Assembly: GCF_002211305.1 (NCBI RefSeq)
Contig: NZ_LOKW01000023.1
Location: forward strand, 124,001-188,000
Source of the DNA: Rhizobium sp. R634
GTDB taxonomy: Bacteria > Pseudomonadota > Alphaproteobacteria > Rhizobiales > Rhizobiaceae
DNA: 64,000 nucleotides
Direction of reading: 5' to 3'
Part shown: piece after piece, positions 52,228-59,832 of the stretch
How the letters are laid out: each line of letters starts with the position of its first letter
Numbering within the stretch: position 1 is the stretch's first letter
Notes under the pieces: generated by a model
Told to the model about the DNA's origin: nothing
What the model saw: only the letters and a program-made list of their open reading frames with translations
Databases searched by the model: none
Translations under genes and position numbers: made by a program

Positions 52228-53022
52228 ATGAGACTTTCTGGACGCACTGCCGTGGTGACGGGCGCTGGCCGGGGCATCGGACTGGCAATCGCTGAAGCCT
52301 ATGTTCGCGAAGGCGCGAATGTCGTTATCGTCGACCGCGATCTGGAAGTGGCGAACGAAGCCGCCGAGCGGCTTGGGGAGCGGGCTTTGGCCGTCCGCGC
52401 CGATATTTCCGTCAACGAAGACGTTGAGACGATCGTTAAGGAAACGATTGGCCGATTCGGCACGGTCGACATACTCGTGAACAACGCGGGCGTGGGCGCA
52501 ACCACTCTGTTTCTCGAAAGCTCACGGGAGGAATTCGAACGCGTCGTCCGGATCAATCTGACCGGAACATTCCTCGTGGCGCAAGCCTTTGCTCGGATCA
52601 TGGCCGCCAAAGGCTATGGGCGGATCATCAATATCGCTTCGCTGTCCGGTCAGAAGGGAGGTGTCGGGCGTTCGGCCTATGGAGCCTCAAAGGCCGGCGT
52701 CGAACTCCTCACGAAGGTTATGGCGGTCGAACTCGCGGAATCGGGAATCAATGTGAATAACATCGCACCGGGCCCGATATTGACCGAGGTCTCGAAAGTC
52801 ATGCACACGGTCGAAACGCGTGACGCCTATCATCGGCTCGTTCCGCAACGCCGTTATGGCGAACCATCGGAAATCGCTGATGCCGCGGTGTTCCTGGCGA
52901 GCGACGATGCTGCCTATATTACGGGGCACACCCTGAACGTCGACGGCGGCTTCCTGGCCGCTGGCCTCATGTTCCCATTCGATCCAAAAGCCTCGAAGCG
53001 GCTGGGACAAATCAGCGAATAA
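52228..53022 (+). CDS. SDR-family oxidoreductase
   Basis: A classical 264-residue SDR: VVTGAGRGIGLAIA, IVDRDLEVANEA (Asp after the second strand, NAD-type), NNAGVGATTLF, catalytic Ser in NIASLSGQKGG and AYGASKAGVELL, and the ITGHTLNVDGGF C-terminus. GGAGG lies 8 bases before the ATG. It is read divergently from the kinase gene and forms an operon with the GntR regulator. It may oxidise the acid to the 3-oxo acid that the kinase phosphorylates, a step otherwise unassigned in this regulon; that role is inferred. Confidence 0.84.
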   Translation: MRLSGRTAVVTGAGRGIGLAIAEAYVREGANVVIVDRDLEVANEAAERLGERALAVRADISVNEDVETIVKETIGRFGTVDILVNNAGVGATTLFLESSREEFERVVRINLTGTFLVAQAFARIMAAKGYGRIINIASLSGQKGGVGRSAYGASKAGVELLTKVMAVELAESGINVNNIAPGPILTEVSKVMHTVETRDAYHRLVPQRRYGEPSEIADAAVFLASDDAAYITGHTLNVDGGFLAAGLMFPFDPKASKRLGQISE

Positions 53023-53075
53023 CCTGGAGAAGTGGCCAGTTCGACGTTCGGCATTTGTCGCAAGCGGGAAAACGC

Positions 53076-53091
53076 GGTATGACCTCGTACC
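53076..53091 (+). promoter_or_regulatory. GntR-B operator 4 upstream of its own gene
   Basis: GGTATGACCTCGTACC, three mismatches from the consensus palindrome, lies 32 bases before the GntR start in the gap after the SDR gene. Its position supports autoregulation. Confidence 0.68.
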
Positions 53092-53122
53092 TTTTCGATT
53101 TCTGATTGGAGCGTGACCAGGA

Positions 53123-53824
53123 ATGCTGTCTGTTGACCCAAAGAAAATCCCAAGCCGGCTGGACATAGCGCTCGACTACATTACGGGCGAAATTGCCAAA
53201 GGCAACCTCGGGCCTGGTGACAAACTTCCCAATGAAAAAGAGCTGGCCCAGCTTCTCGGGATCAGTCGCACTCCAATCAGAGAGGCGATCAAAACGCTCG
53301 CGGTCTCGGGTCTTGTCGAGACGCGTCATGGCTTTGGAAATTACATCCGTAAGGACGAAGGCCTTCCGGCGATGCCGCTCGCGATGTTTCAGCTCTATCT
53401 TCAGAGTTCGACGCCTGAGATGCTGATGGAACTGCGATACATTTTCGACCGCAACTGTTCAGAACTCGCGTCGCTGCGGCGTACGGACGAAGACCTCGCC
53501 ACGATGAGAGAGTGCATCGACCGACTAAAAAGGCTGTCGGAGGATGCGAACTCCGCGATCGAAGATCTCCTCAAGGCCGATCTCGATTTCCACCGAGCAA
53601 TATACAAAGCCGCCGGAAACCCGTTGATCGTCGTGATCGCCGACTTCGTGCTGACGATGGTCGCGCCTTGGGTGCAAAAGTCGCTAGAGGTCAGTGGCAA
53701 ATGGCGCGCAGTCGATCTCCACGAACACATGTTTCAGATGATCCGGGACAGAAAGACAGGTGACCTCAGCCGCGAGAGCGTCGAGGAAAACATGGAACAC
53801 TTCCGCACATCCCTGCTGAAATGA
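53123..53824 (+). CDS. GntR/FCD transcriptional regulator (regulator B)
   Basis: A 233-residue FadR-subfamily regulator. The winged helix-turn-helix lies at about 12-75: KLPNEKELAQLLGISRTPIR, then GLVETRHGFGNYI. The FCD domain has the standard metal residues: ADLDFHRAIYKAAGNPL and the His pair in DLHEHMFQMIRD. It sits in the middle of the genes whose promoters carry the GGTATRANGTCATACC motif, with one copy before itself. FCD regulators of this kind respond to sugar acids and usually repress, which fits an acid or lactone intermediate as inducer. Confidence 0.88.
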   Translation: MLSVDPKKIPSRLDIALDYITGEIAKGNLGPGDKLPNEKELAQLLGISRTPIREAIKTLAVSGLVETRHGFGNYIRKDEGLPAMPLAMFQLYLQSSTPEMLMELRYIFDRNCSELASLRRTDEDLATMRECIDRLKRLSEDANSAIEDLLKADLDFHRAIYKAAGNPLIVVIADFVLTMVAPWVQKSLEVSGKWRAVDLHEHMFQMIRDRKTGDLSRESVEENMEHFRTSLLK

Positions 53825-53936
53825 CAGCCAGGGCATCACGTCAAGGCGTGGTGCATCTTGCATTTCCCGCAGGTCGCACTGCGATCATCACCGGCGGCAT
53901 CTGAAGGCAGACGCGAAGCCCGGATACCGTATGCCG

Positions 53937-53954
53937 CCCGGCCTATTCGCCGGG
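53937..53954 (-). terminator. Weak hairpin in the convergent region after GntR-B and RpiB genes
   Basis: CCCGGC and GCCGGG with a 6-base loop lie about midway between two convergent stops. Without a U-tract on either strand this is a weak candidate, but it is the only stable structure in the 216-base gap. Confidence 0.3.
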
Positions 53955-54040
53955 TTCTGAAAATTGCCAGAAAACGATAATGCGCCAGGCTGATTGCGCC
54001 TCGCGCGTCCACCGCGAGCAATGCTTGCCCAGCCTTCCAA

Positions 54041-54496
54041 CTAGCGGGCGTGGTATTTCGTATCGACCTCGTCGATGGCGGCAACATTGCTGGCCGAGCG
54101 ACCGTTCTCGTCGAACCTCTGGGCGAGGAATGAGTCGACGATCGTCTTCGCAAGTTCCGATCCAATGACGCGGGCGCCCATGGTAATGATCTGGGCGTTG
54201 TTCGACAACGCCGCCCGCTCGGCGGAATAAGTATCGTGTGTGAGGGCTGCCCTAATACCCGGCACCTTGTTTGCCGAAATGCAGACGCCGATCCCGGTGC
54301 CGCACACCAGGATGGCCTTGTCATAGGTGCCGTCGAGCACGCCGTTGGCGACCCTGTCGGAGAGGTTCGCATAGAAATCGTCGAGACCGGCGTCCGTCCG
54401 GGAGACCTCGAACACCTCGAAACGGTCCTTGAGATAATCGGCGAGGACCTTGGCGAGGCCCTCGCCCGCGCTGTCGCCTGCTACTGCAATTTTCAT
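54041..54496 (-). CDS. eryI: D-erythrulose-4-phosphate isomerase, RpiB/LacAB family
   Basis: A 151-residue RpiB-type isomerase of the EryI group known from Brucella and rhizobial erythritol catabolism. MKIAVAGDSAGEGLAKVL replaces the generic RpiB start; CGTGIGVCISANKVPGIRAA carries the catalytic Cys (first of the pair around GTGIG), and LSNNAQIITMGARVIG is the conserved core. EryI converts D-erythrulose 4-phosphate to D-erythrose 4-phosphate. GTG, ATG and a later ATG compete; the last has proper spacing from GAGGAG. It is the final gene of the transketolase operon, directly after the TPI-like EryH gene. Confidence 0.87.
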   Translation of the reverse strand: MKIAVAGDSAGEGLAKVLADYLKDRFEVFEVSRTDAGLDDFYANLSDRVANGVLDGTYDKAILVCGTGIGVCISANKVPGIRAALTHDTYSAERAALSNNAQIITMGARVIGSELAKTIVDSFLAQRFDENGRSASNVAAIDEVDTKYHAR

Positions 54497-54508
54497 CTTC
54501 ATCACTCC

Positions 54509-55279
54509 TCAGATTTTGGCCGCGCACTTTTCGAGGATGTCGAGGTAGCCCTCGATCTTCCAGGCCGAGCGGCCGATGAACAGCCCATCGACATGAGGGC
54601 AGGATATGAGCTCTTCGCAGTTGTCTGCGTTGACCGAACCGCCGTAGAGGCAGGGAATGCGCCGGCCGAGCACGGCTTCCGCGAACGCGACGATCTCGGC
54701 CTGGCGGGCGTCGGCGTAGTCCGCTGTCGCGGGGATCCCATCGACGCCAATGGCCCAAACAGGCTCGTAGGCAAGCAGTATCGGTTTGTGCTTCTGGTCG
54801 GTAGAAAGGCTTCCCAACGCGCCGCGAACCTGGCGCTCGAGGACGTCGCGGGCTCGCCCGGCCTCGCGTTCGGAAAGTGTCTCCCCTATGCAGATGAGCG
54901 GGATCAAGCCGTGGCGAACCGCCGCCTCTACTTTCAGTCCTACCGTCACGTCCGTCTCACCGAAATGTTCACGCCTCTCGGAGTGACCAAGCTCGACGAT
55001 GTCGAGGTTGCAGTCCTTAAGCATCAAGGGCGAAATCTCGCCCGTCCAGGCGCCGTCCTCGTCCCAGTGCATGTTCTGCGCGCCGACCTTTACCGACGTG
55101 CCCGCCAATGTGGTCTTCACTTCCCGGACAACAGTGAAAGGAGGGATGACAAAGCGCTGGATGCGCGGATGGGACGTGATGTCTGCGGCCCTGAGACCGT
55201 GCGCAAACTGCGCGGCATCGGCAAGCGTCTTGTTCATCTTCCAGCTGGTGCCAATCCAGAGGGTTTTCTTCTCGGTCAT
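54509..55279 (-). CDS. eryH: L-erythrulose-1-phosphate isomerase, triosephosphate-isomerase family
   Basis: A 256-residue TIM-fold isomerase of the EryH (TpiA2/TpiB) group, which acts on L-erythrulose 1-phosphate to give D-erythrulose 4-phosphate. Catalytic Lys in TSWKMNK, His in VELGHSERREHFGET and Glu in AYEPVWAIGVDG are present. QNMHWDEDGAWTGEISPLM, with Trp replacing the usual Phe in GAFTGE, and the DGIPATADYADARQAE segment are the features I associate with EryH rather than glycolytic TpiA. The ATG behind AAGCGGGAC was selected. Its gene neighbours EryI; ordinary triose-phosphate activity remains possible. Confidence 0.85.
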   Translation of the reverse strand: MTEKKTLWIGTSWKMNKTLADAAQFAHGLRAADITSHPRIQRFVIPPFTVVREVKTTLAGTSVKVGAQNMHWDEDGAWTGEISPLMLKDCNLDIVELGHSERREHFGETDVTVGLKVEAAVRHGLIPLICIGETLSEREAGRARDVLERQVRGALGSLSTDQKHKPILLAYEPVWAIGVDGIPATADYADARQAEIVAFAEAVLGRRIPCLYGGSVNADNCEELISCPHVDGLFIGRSAWKIEGYLDILEKCAAKI

Positions 55280-55321
55280 GTCCCGCTTCACCACGTTTGC
55301 GTTCGAACTGCTGTGACCGAC

Positions 55322-56371
55322 CTAGAGCGAGCCGGCTCGATACCGCTTCGCCATTTCCGCGAGTGGCACGACGTTGATAGAGCTTGCGCGCCCTGCCGTT
55401 CCGAAAGCTTCGAATCTTTCGCGACAAAGCTTCGAAAGCGCCGTCATTGCGGGCTTCAAATATTTGCGAGGGTCGAATTCTGTCGGATCTTCGGACAGCA
55501 CTCGGCGCACCTGCCCGGTCATTGCCATGCGGCAATCAGTGTCGATGTTGACCTTTCGCACACCATGCCGAATGCCGCGCAGGATTTCCTCGAGCGGCAC
55601 GCCCCAGGTGGGCTTCATCCGCCCGCCGAAGCAATTGAAGATTTCCTGCAACTCCTCCGGCACGCTCGACGAACCGTGCATGACGAGATGCGTGTTCGGA
55701 AGTTTCCGGTGGATCGCCTCGATAACATCCATTGCCAGCACGACTCCGTCCGGCCGGCGTGAGAACTTGTAGGCGCCATGGCTGGTGCCCATTGCGACGG
55801 CAAGCGCATCCACCTTGGTCTCCGCGACAAATTTCGCCGCCTCCTCCGGATCGGTCAAAAGCTGATGCGGATCGAGCTTGCCTTCGACGCCGTGACCGTC
55901 TTCCGCCTCGCCCGTACCGGTCTCAAGCGAGCCCAGAACGCCAAGCTCCCCTTCCACCGAAACCCCTGCCCAATGGGCCGTGTCGCTGACGCTTCTCGTG
56001 ACCTTGACGTTGTAGTCCCAATCCGCCGCGGTTTTCCCGTCAGCAAGTATCGATCCGTCCATCATGACGGACGTAAAACCATGCTGGATCGCGGTGACGC
56101 AGGTGCTCGGTTCGTTTCCGTGGTCAAGATGGACGCAAACGGGGATATGCGGAAAGATTTCCGTCACAGCCTCCATCATGTGCTTGAGCATGATGTCGTT
56201 GACGTAGGCTCGGGCCCCACGGCTCGCCTGGAGAATCACAGGCGAATCCGTTCCGTCGGCCGCTTCCATGATGGCAAGCGCCTGTTCCATGTTGTTAATG
56301 TTGAACGCCGGGACGCCGTAGCCGTGTTCGGCGGCATCATCCAGCAGCTGGCGGAGAGTAATCCTGGCCAT
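55322..56371 (-). CDS. Class II fructose/sedoheptulose-bisphosphate aldolase (CbbA type)
   Basis: A 349-residue zinc aldolase of the CbbA group. Zinc ligands are in CVHLDHGN, SVEGELGVLGS follows, His in GTSHGAYKF and HGSSSVPEEL complete the site; VRKVNIDTDCRMAMTG binds the phosphate. CbbA enzymes cleave or form fructose 1,6-bisphosphate and sedoheptulose 1,7-bisphosphate. With EryI making erythrose 4-phosphate, the sedoheptulose reaction is likely here. It follows the bisphosphatase gene by 6 bases. In autotrophic relatives this aldolase accompanies RuBisCO, but phosphoribulokinase is absent from the window. Confidence 0.88.
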   Translation of the reverse strand: MARITLRQLLDDAAEHGYGVPAFNINNMEQALAIMEAADGTDSPVILQASRGARAYVNDIMLKHMMEAVTEIFPHIPVCVHLDHGNEPSTCVTAIQHGFTSVMMDGSILADGKTAADWDYNVKVTRSVSDTAHWAGVSVEGELGVLGSLETGTGEAEDGHGVEGKLDPHQLLTDPEEAAKFVAETKVDALAVAMGTSHGAYKFSRRPDGVVLAMDVIEAIHRKLPNTHLVMHGSSSVPEELQEIFNCFGGRMKPTWGVPLEEILRGIRHGVRKVNIDTDCRMAMTGQVRRVLSEDPTEFDPRKYLKPAMTALSKLCRERFEAFGTAGRASSINVVPLAEMAKRYRAGSL

Positions 56372-56377
56372 GACGTG

Positions 56378-57400
56378 TTACTCGCTGGTTGGATTGGAAT
56401 TGAGATAGCTTGCGATCACGTCGACCTCCGTCGCCGAACCGAAAACCAGCGGCGTGCGGCAATGGTGAGAGGTCGGGATCTTGTCCAGGATGGCGGTCGT
56501 GCCGTCGGTGGCCCGCCCCCCGGCCTGCTCCATCAGGAACGCGATCGGATTCGCTTCATACACCAGGCGAAGGCGCCCATTTTCAAAGCCGGGCCGCTTG
56601 TCGCCGGCGTAGAAGAACACACCGCCCCTGATCAGGATCCGGTGGAGCTCTCCGACTGCCGATCCGAGCCAACGCATGTTGAAATCGCGGCCGCGCGTTC
56701 CCTCCTTGCCGGTCAGACAATCCTGAAGATACAGGCTCATGGCAGGGTGAAGGTGACGGTGGTTGGAAGCGTTATATGCAAGCTCGGACGTGTCGCGAGG
56801 TATCTGAACCTGCCTTTTGACGATCAGGAACTCGCCGGTTTGGGGATGCATCGTCGCCAGCAGCACACCCTCACCGACCGAAAATCCCAAATCGACCGTG
56901 TTGCCGAATGAGACATAACCGGCCGCGGCCTGGCGCTTTCCAGGGGTTAAAAAGGGATCTTCAGCTTCGCAGAAAGGCATGATCGAGAAGATCGTGCCGA
57001 CGGGAGTGCCCAGCCCGACATTGCCTGAACCGTCGATCGGATCGATTGCGACCGCAAAATGCTGGCCATTGAGCATAAGTGGCGCGTCGGCCTCCTCGGA
57101 CAGGACCCTGGCAGCGCCTGCGCGTGCGAGTATTTCGATGAACAACTCGTGCGACGCGATGTCGATTGCCTTTTGCGCATCACCGTCGGTATTTGATCCG
57201 ACAAGGTGGGCCAGATCGCCCTCCAGGGAACCGGCTGCGATGCGTGCGGATAAAAGACAGGCGGCATCCAACACACCGTTTATTAGAGCCGCCACCCCCT
57301 GACGGGACAAATCTTCACCAGCCCAGGTCGAGAGGTACTCATCGACAGAACCATACTGGACGCCCGCTTCGTCATTTCCGGGTGTCGCCGGCGCGCTCAT
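56378..57400 (-). CDS. Class I fructose-1,6-bisphosphatase (CbbF type)
   Basis: A 340-residue class I bisphosphatase. VAIDPIDGSGNVGLG is the metal motif, SEEADAP precedes it, RWLGSAVGELHRIL and GRLRLVYEANPIAFLMEQAGG are C-terminal family segments. Length matches the CbbF/Fbp class. It overlaps the transketolase stop by 4 bases. Many CbbF enzymes also dephosphorylate sedoheptulose 1,7-bisphosphate, which would give sedoheptulose 7-phosphate for the transketolase next door. Confidence 0.88.
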   Translation of the reverse strand: MSAPATPGNDEAGVQYGSVDEYLSTWAGEDLSRQGVAALINGVLDAACLLSARIAAGSLEGDLAHLVGSNTDGDAQKAIDIASHELFIEILARAGAARVLSEEADAPLMLNGQHFAVAIDPIDGSGNVGLGTPVGTIFSIMPFCEAEDPFLTPGKRQAAAGYVSFGNTVDLGFSVGEGVLLATMHPQTGEFLIVKRQVQIPRDTSELAYNASNHRHLHPAMSLYLQDCLTGKEGTRGRDFNMRWLGSAVGELHRILIRGGVFFYAGDKRPGFENGRLRLVYEANPIAFLMEQAGGRATDGTTAILDKIPTSHHCRTPLVFGSATEVDVIASYLNSNPTSE

Positions 57401-59391
57401 TGCTTGCCCCTTATCCTTGCTAGGGCGCGCGTGACGATTGCGTCACGCGTGATCCCAAATTGCTCGTACAGCGTCTCGGCCGGCGCAGACGCTCCGAAGC
57501 CGGACATCCCGATCACGTCGTCTTCGCTGTCGACATACCTAGTCCAGCCGAACTTCGAGAGCGCTTCCACGGCAATGCGCGGCGCGTTGCCGAGGACCGA
57601 GCTGCGGTAATCCTTGGGCTGCTGTTCGAAGAGATCCCAGCCCGGCATCGAGACGACAGCGGCGGGAACGTTTCTCGCCTCAAGCTCGTCGGCAGCCTGG
57701 ATCGCAAGCGCGACTTCCGTTCCAGTGGCGATGATTGTGACGGCACGTTCGCTGCTCGCTTCCCGCAGCACATAGGCTCCCCGTGCGCAGCGATTGATGC
57801 CGTCACGCTGGGCGCGCAGTTGCGGGACATTCTGCCGCGAGAGCGCCAAAACCGACGGCGTGTTCTTGCTGGTTATTGCAAGATCCCAGCATTCCAGCGT
57901 CTCGATGGTGTCGGCGGGCCGGAATACATGCAAGTTCGGCATTGCCCTGAGGCTGGCAAGATGCTCGACCGGCTGGTGCGTCGGACCGTCTTCGCCAAGA
58001 CCGATCGAGTCATGCGTCATCACGAAGATAGAGCGGACGCCCATCAGAGCCGCCACACGAATGGCATTGCGGCAATAATCCGAGAAGACGAGGAACGTGC
58101 CACCATAGGGTATGACGCCGCCGTGAGCCGCCATACCATTCATCGCGGCGGCCATGGCAAACTCTCTAACGCCATAGCTGACATACCGCCCGCTTGCAGC
58201 GGCGGTGAAATCGCTGTCGACGGCCGGAACCCGGGTCAAGTTTGAGTGGGTGAGGTCAGCGGACCCGCCGATCATTTCCGGAAGCAGTTCCGTCAGCGCT
58301 TCCAGTGCGATCTGGCTTGCCTTACGCGTTGCCACTGATTGCGGCTTGTCGAGCAGCTTTGCCTTGGCGGCGTTGACCGCTTCCTCATATCGCGCTGGCA
58401 ATGAGCCGGCGGTGCGGCGTTCAAACTCACTTCTGACATCTGCGCCCGCTGCTTCGAGCCGCGCTTGCCAGTCCTTGCGCGCCTTGGCGCCCTTCGCGCC
58501 GACTTCGCGCCAAGTTTTGAGGATTGGAGCAGGAATCTCAAAAGTGTCCGCCGTCCAGCCATAGACTGCCTTCGTCGCGGCGGCTTCGCTGGCGCCGAGC
58601 GGTGCACCATGTACGGAGCTTGTTCCTGCCCTCGACGGAGAGCCGTATCCAATGATGGTTTTCAGGGCTATGAGGGATGGTCTGGATGCTTCCGCCTTTG
58701 CCTGCGAGATCGCCGCGTCGATCGTATCCGGATCATGACCGTCAACGCGCTGCGTGTGCCATCCGTACGCGTCGAACCTCGCGAGCACATCTTCCGAAAA
58801 CGCGATTGCGGTCGAGCCGTCGATGGTGATGGAGTTGTCGTCGTAAAGGACGATCAACTTGCCGAGCTGCAGGTGGCCGGCCAGCGAAGCAGCTTCCTGA
58901 CCAACACCTTCCATGAGACACCCATCTCCACAGAAAACGTAGGTCCGGTGATCGACAAGCGCTGCGCCAAATTCGGTTGATAGGCGCCGCTCCGCGATAG
59001 CCATTCCGACAGCCGACGCAATCCCCTGTCCGAGCGGCCCGGTGGTCGTCTCGACGCCAGCGGTGTGCCCGTATTCGGGATGACCTGGCGTTTTGGAGCC
59101 CCATTGGCGGAAGTTGCGAACCTGCTCAATCGTCATGTCTTCGTACCCGGTGAGGTGCAGAAGGCTGTAGAGCAGCATCGAGCCATGGCCGTTCGACAGG
59201 ACGAAACGATCGCGGTCCGGCCATCCAGGTTCGCTTGAATCGAACTTGAGGTGCCGGCCGAACAGCACCGCCGCCGCATCAGCCATGCCCATGGGCATTC
59301 CGGGGTGCCCGGACTTTGCGGCCTCAACCGCGTCGATTGACAGGACACGGATAGCGTTCGCTAGATCGCGGATCGAAACTGCTGCTGTCAA
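57397..59391 (-). CDS. tkt: Transketolase
   Basis: A 664-residue thiamine-diphosphate transketolase. Visible: SGHPGMPMGMADAA, GPLGQGIASAVGMAIA, thiamine motif GDGCLMEGVGQEAAS through YDDNSITIDGS, MTHDSIGLGEDGPTHQPVEH, and GASAPAETLYEQFGI at the C-terminus. A GGGAGGAAGAA site ideally spaced from a TTG start is present; the ATG 15 bases upstream includes that site and lacks its own. It is the first gene of a five-gene operon (transketolase, bisphosphatase, aldolase, EryH, EryI). Sulphur-free, D-xylulose-5-P-type chemistry is assumed; apulose-4-phosphate transketolases are a different two-subunit type. Confidence 0.9.
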   Translation of the reverse strand: MTAAVSIRDLANAIRVLSIDAVEAAKSGHPGMPMGMADAAAVLFGRHLKFDSSEPGWPDRDRFVLSNGHGSMLLYSLLHLTGYEDMTIEQVRNFRQWGSKTPGHPEYGHTAGVETTTGPLGQGIASAVGMAIAERRLSTEFGAALVDHRTYVFCGDGCLMEGVGQEAASLAGHLQLGKLIVLYDDNSITIDGSTAIAFSEDVLARFDAYGWHTQRVDGHDPDTIDAAISQAKAEASRPSLIALKTIIGYGSPSRAGTSSVHGAPLGASEAAATKAVYGWTADTFEIPAPILKTWREVGAKGAKARKDWQARLEAAGADVRSEFERRTAGSLPARYEEAVNAAKAKLLDKPQSVATRKASQIALEALTELLPEMIGGSADLTHSNLTRVPAVDSDFTAAASGRYVSYGVREFAMAAAMNGMAAHGGVIPYGGTFLVFSDYCRNAIRVAALMGVRSIFVMTHDSIGLGEDGPTHQPVEHLASLRAMPNLHVFRPADTIETLECWDLAITSKNTPSVLALSRQNVPQLRAQRDGINRCARGAYVLREASSERAVTIIATGTEVALAIQAADELEARNVPAAVVSMPGWDLFEQQPKDYRSSVLGNAPRIAVEALSKFGWTRYVDSEDDVIGMSGFGASAPAETLYEQFGITRDAIVTRALARIRGKQ

Positions 59392-59525
59392 TTCTTCCTC
59401 CCTCATAAACCGCGACCAATGTGGCGCACTTTTCTAGATATCACAGTATCAAAACACAAAATAACGCATTATATACGACAAACATAACAATATCACATTC
59501 CGCTGCAAAAAGTCTGCCCATCGAC

Positions 59526-59547
59526 ATCATACCTCATACCTTATACC
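59526..59547. promoter_or_regulatory. GntR-B operator 5 in the divergent region
   Basis: ATCATACCTCATACCTTATACC holds three ATACC half-sites in tandem, as in operator 3. It lies 135 bases upstream of the transketolase start and about 285 bases before transporter 5, tying the central-carbon operon to regulon B. Confidence 0.7.
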
Positions 59548-59775
59548 TCCCTATTTGCGCAATAGCTTTTATTTGGCTACCCCGTCGATCGGGAGCCGTA
59601 AGGATCGTCCCGGTCGCTTTCACGGGGCGGTCTGCCTCGATCCGTTTGGTGGCAAACGGACAAGACGACCACCGTGATGCCTACCGCGTTGGGCACTCAC
59701 CCATATGCGGGATGCTCAATTCGGCTCGCCGATTTTTCCCGACATTTCTTCAATTGACAGCTTCTACAAATGCAT

Positions 59776-59789
59776 TAACGTATACGTTA
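59776..59789 (+). promoter_or_regulatory. TAACGTATACGTTA palindrome at the -10 region of transporter 5
   Basis: A perfect 14-base inverted repeat. TTGACA at 59754-59759 places the -10 position inside the palindrome, and the binding-protein ATG follows 44 bases later. The sequence has the look of a LacI-family operator; no LacI gene is visible in the window, so the regulator may lie to the right. Confidence 0.55.
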
Positions 59790-59832
59790 TTGGATTCGAG
59801 GAACTCAATAGGCCTTAAAGGGAGGAACCGAA

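Larger units (their letters stand above)
59392..59832. promoter_or_regulatory. Divergent control region of transketolase operon and transporter 5
   Basis: A 440-base AT-rich region between divergent operons. It contains GntR-B operator 5 (59526-59547), a TTGACA box (59754-59759) and a 14-base palindrome (59776-59789) in front of transporter 5. No gene is visible. Confidence 0.7.

Noticed and set aside
56705..56725. Operator-like GTCAGACAATC inside the bisphosphatase gene
   Set aside because: It lacks the second half-site and is within coding sequence of a different regulon; chance match.
54236..56911. Long rightward frames (508 and 377 codons) opposite EryI, EryH, aldolase and bisphosphatase
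   Set aside because: Each spans several well-defined genes on the other strand, is rich in His, Arg and Asp, and has no start signal or domain.
43740..59391. A functional Calvin cycle
   Set aside because: There is no phosphoribulokinase or RuBisCO small subunit, and the RuBisCO-like protein has lost residues needed for RuBP carboxylation.
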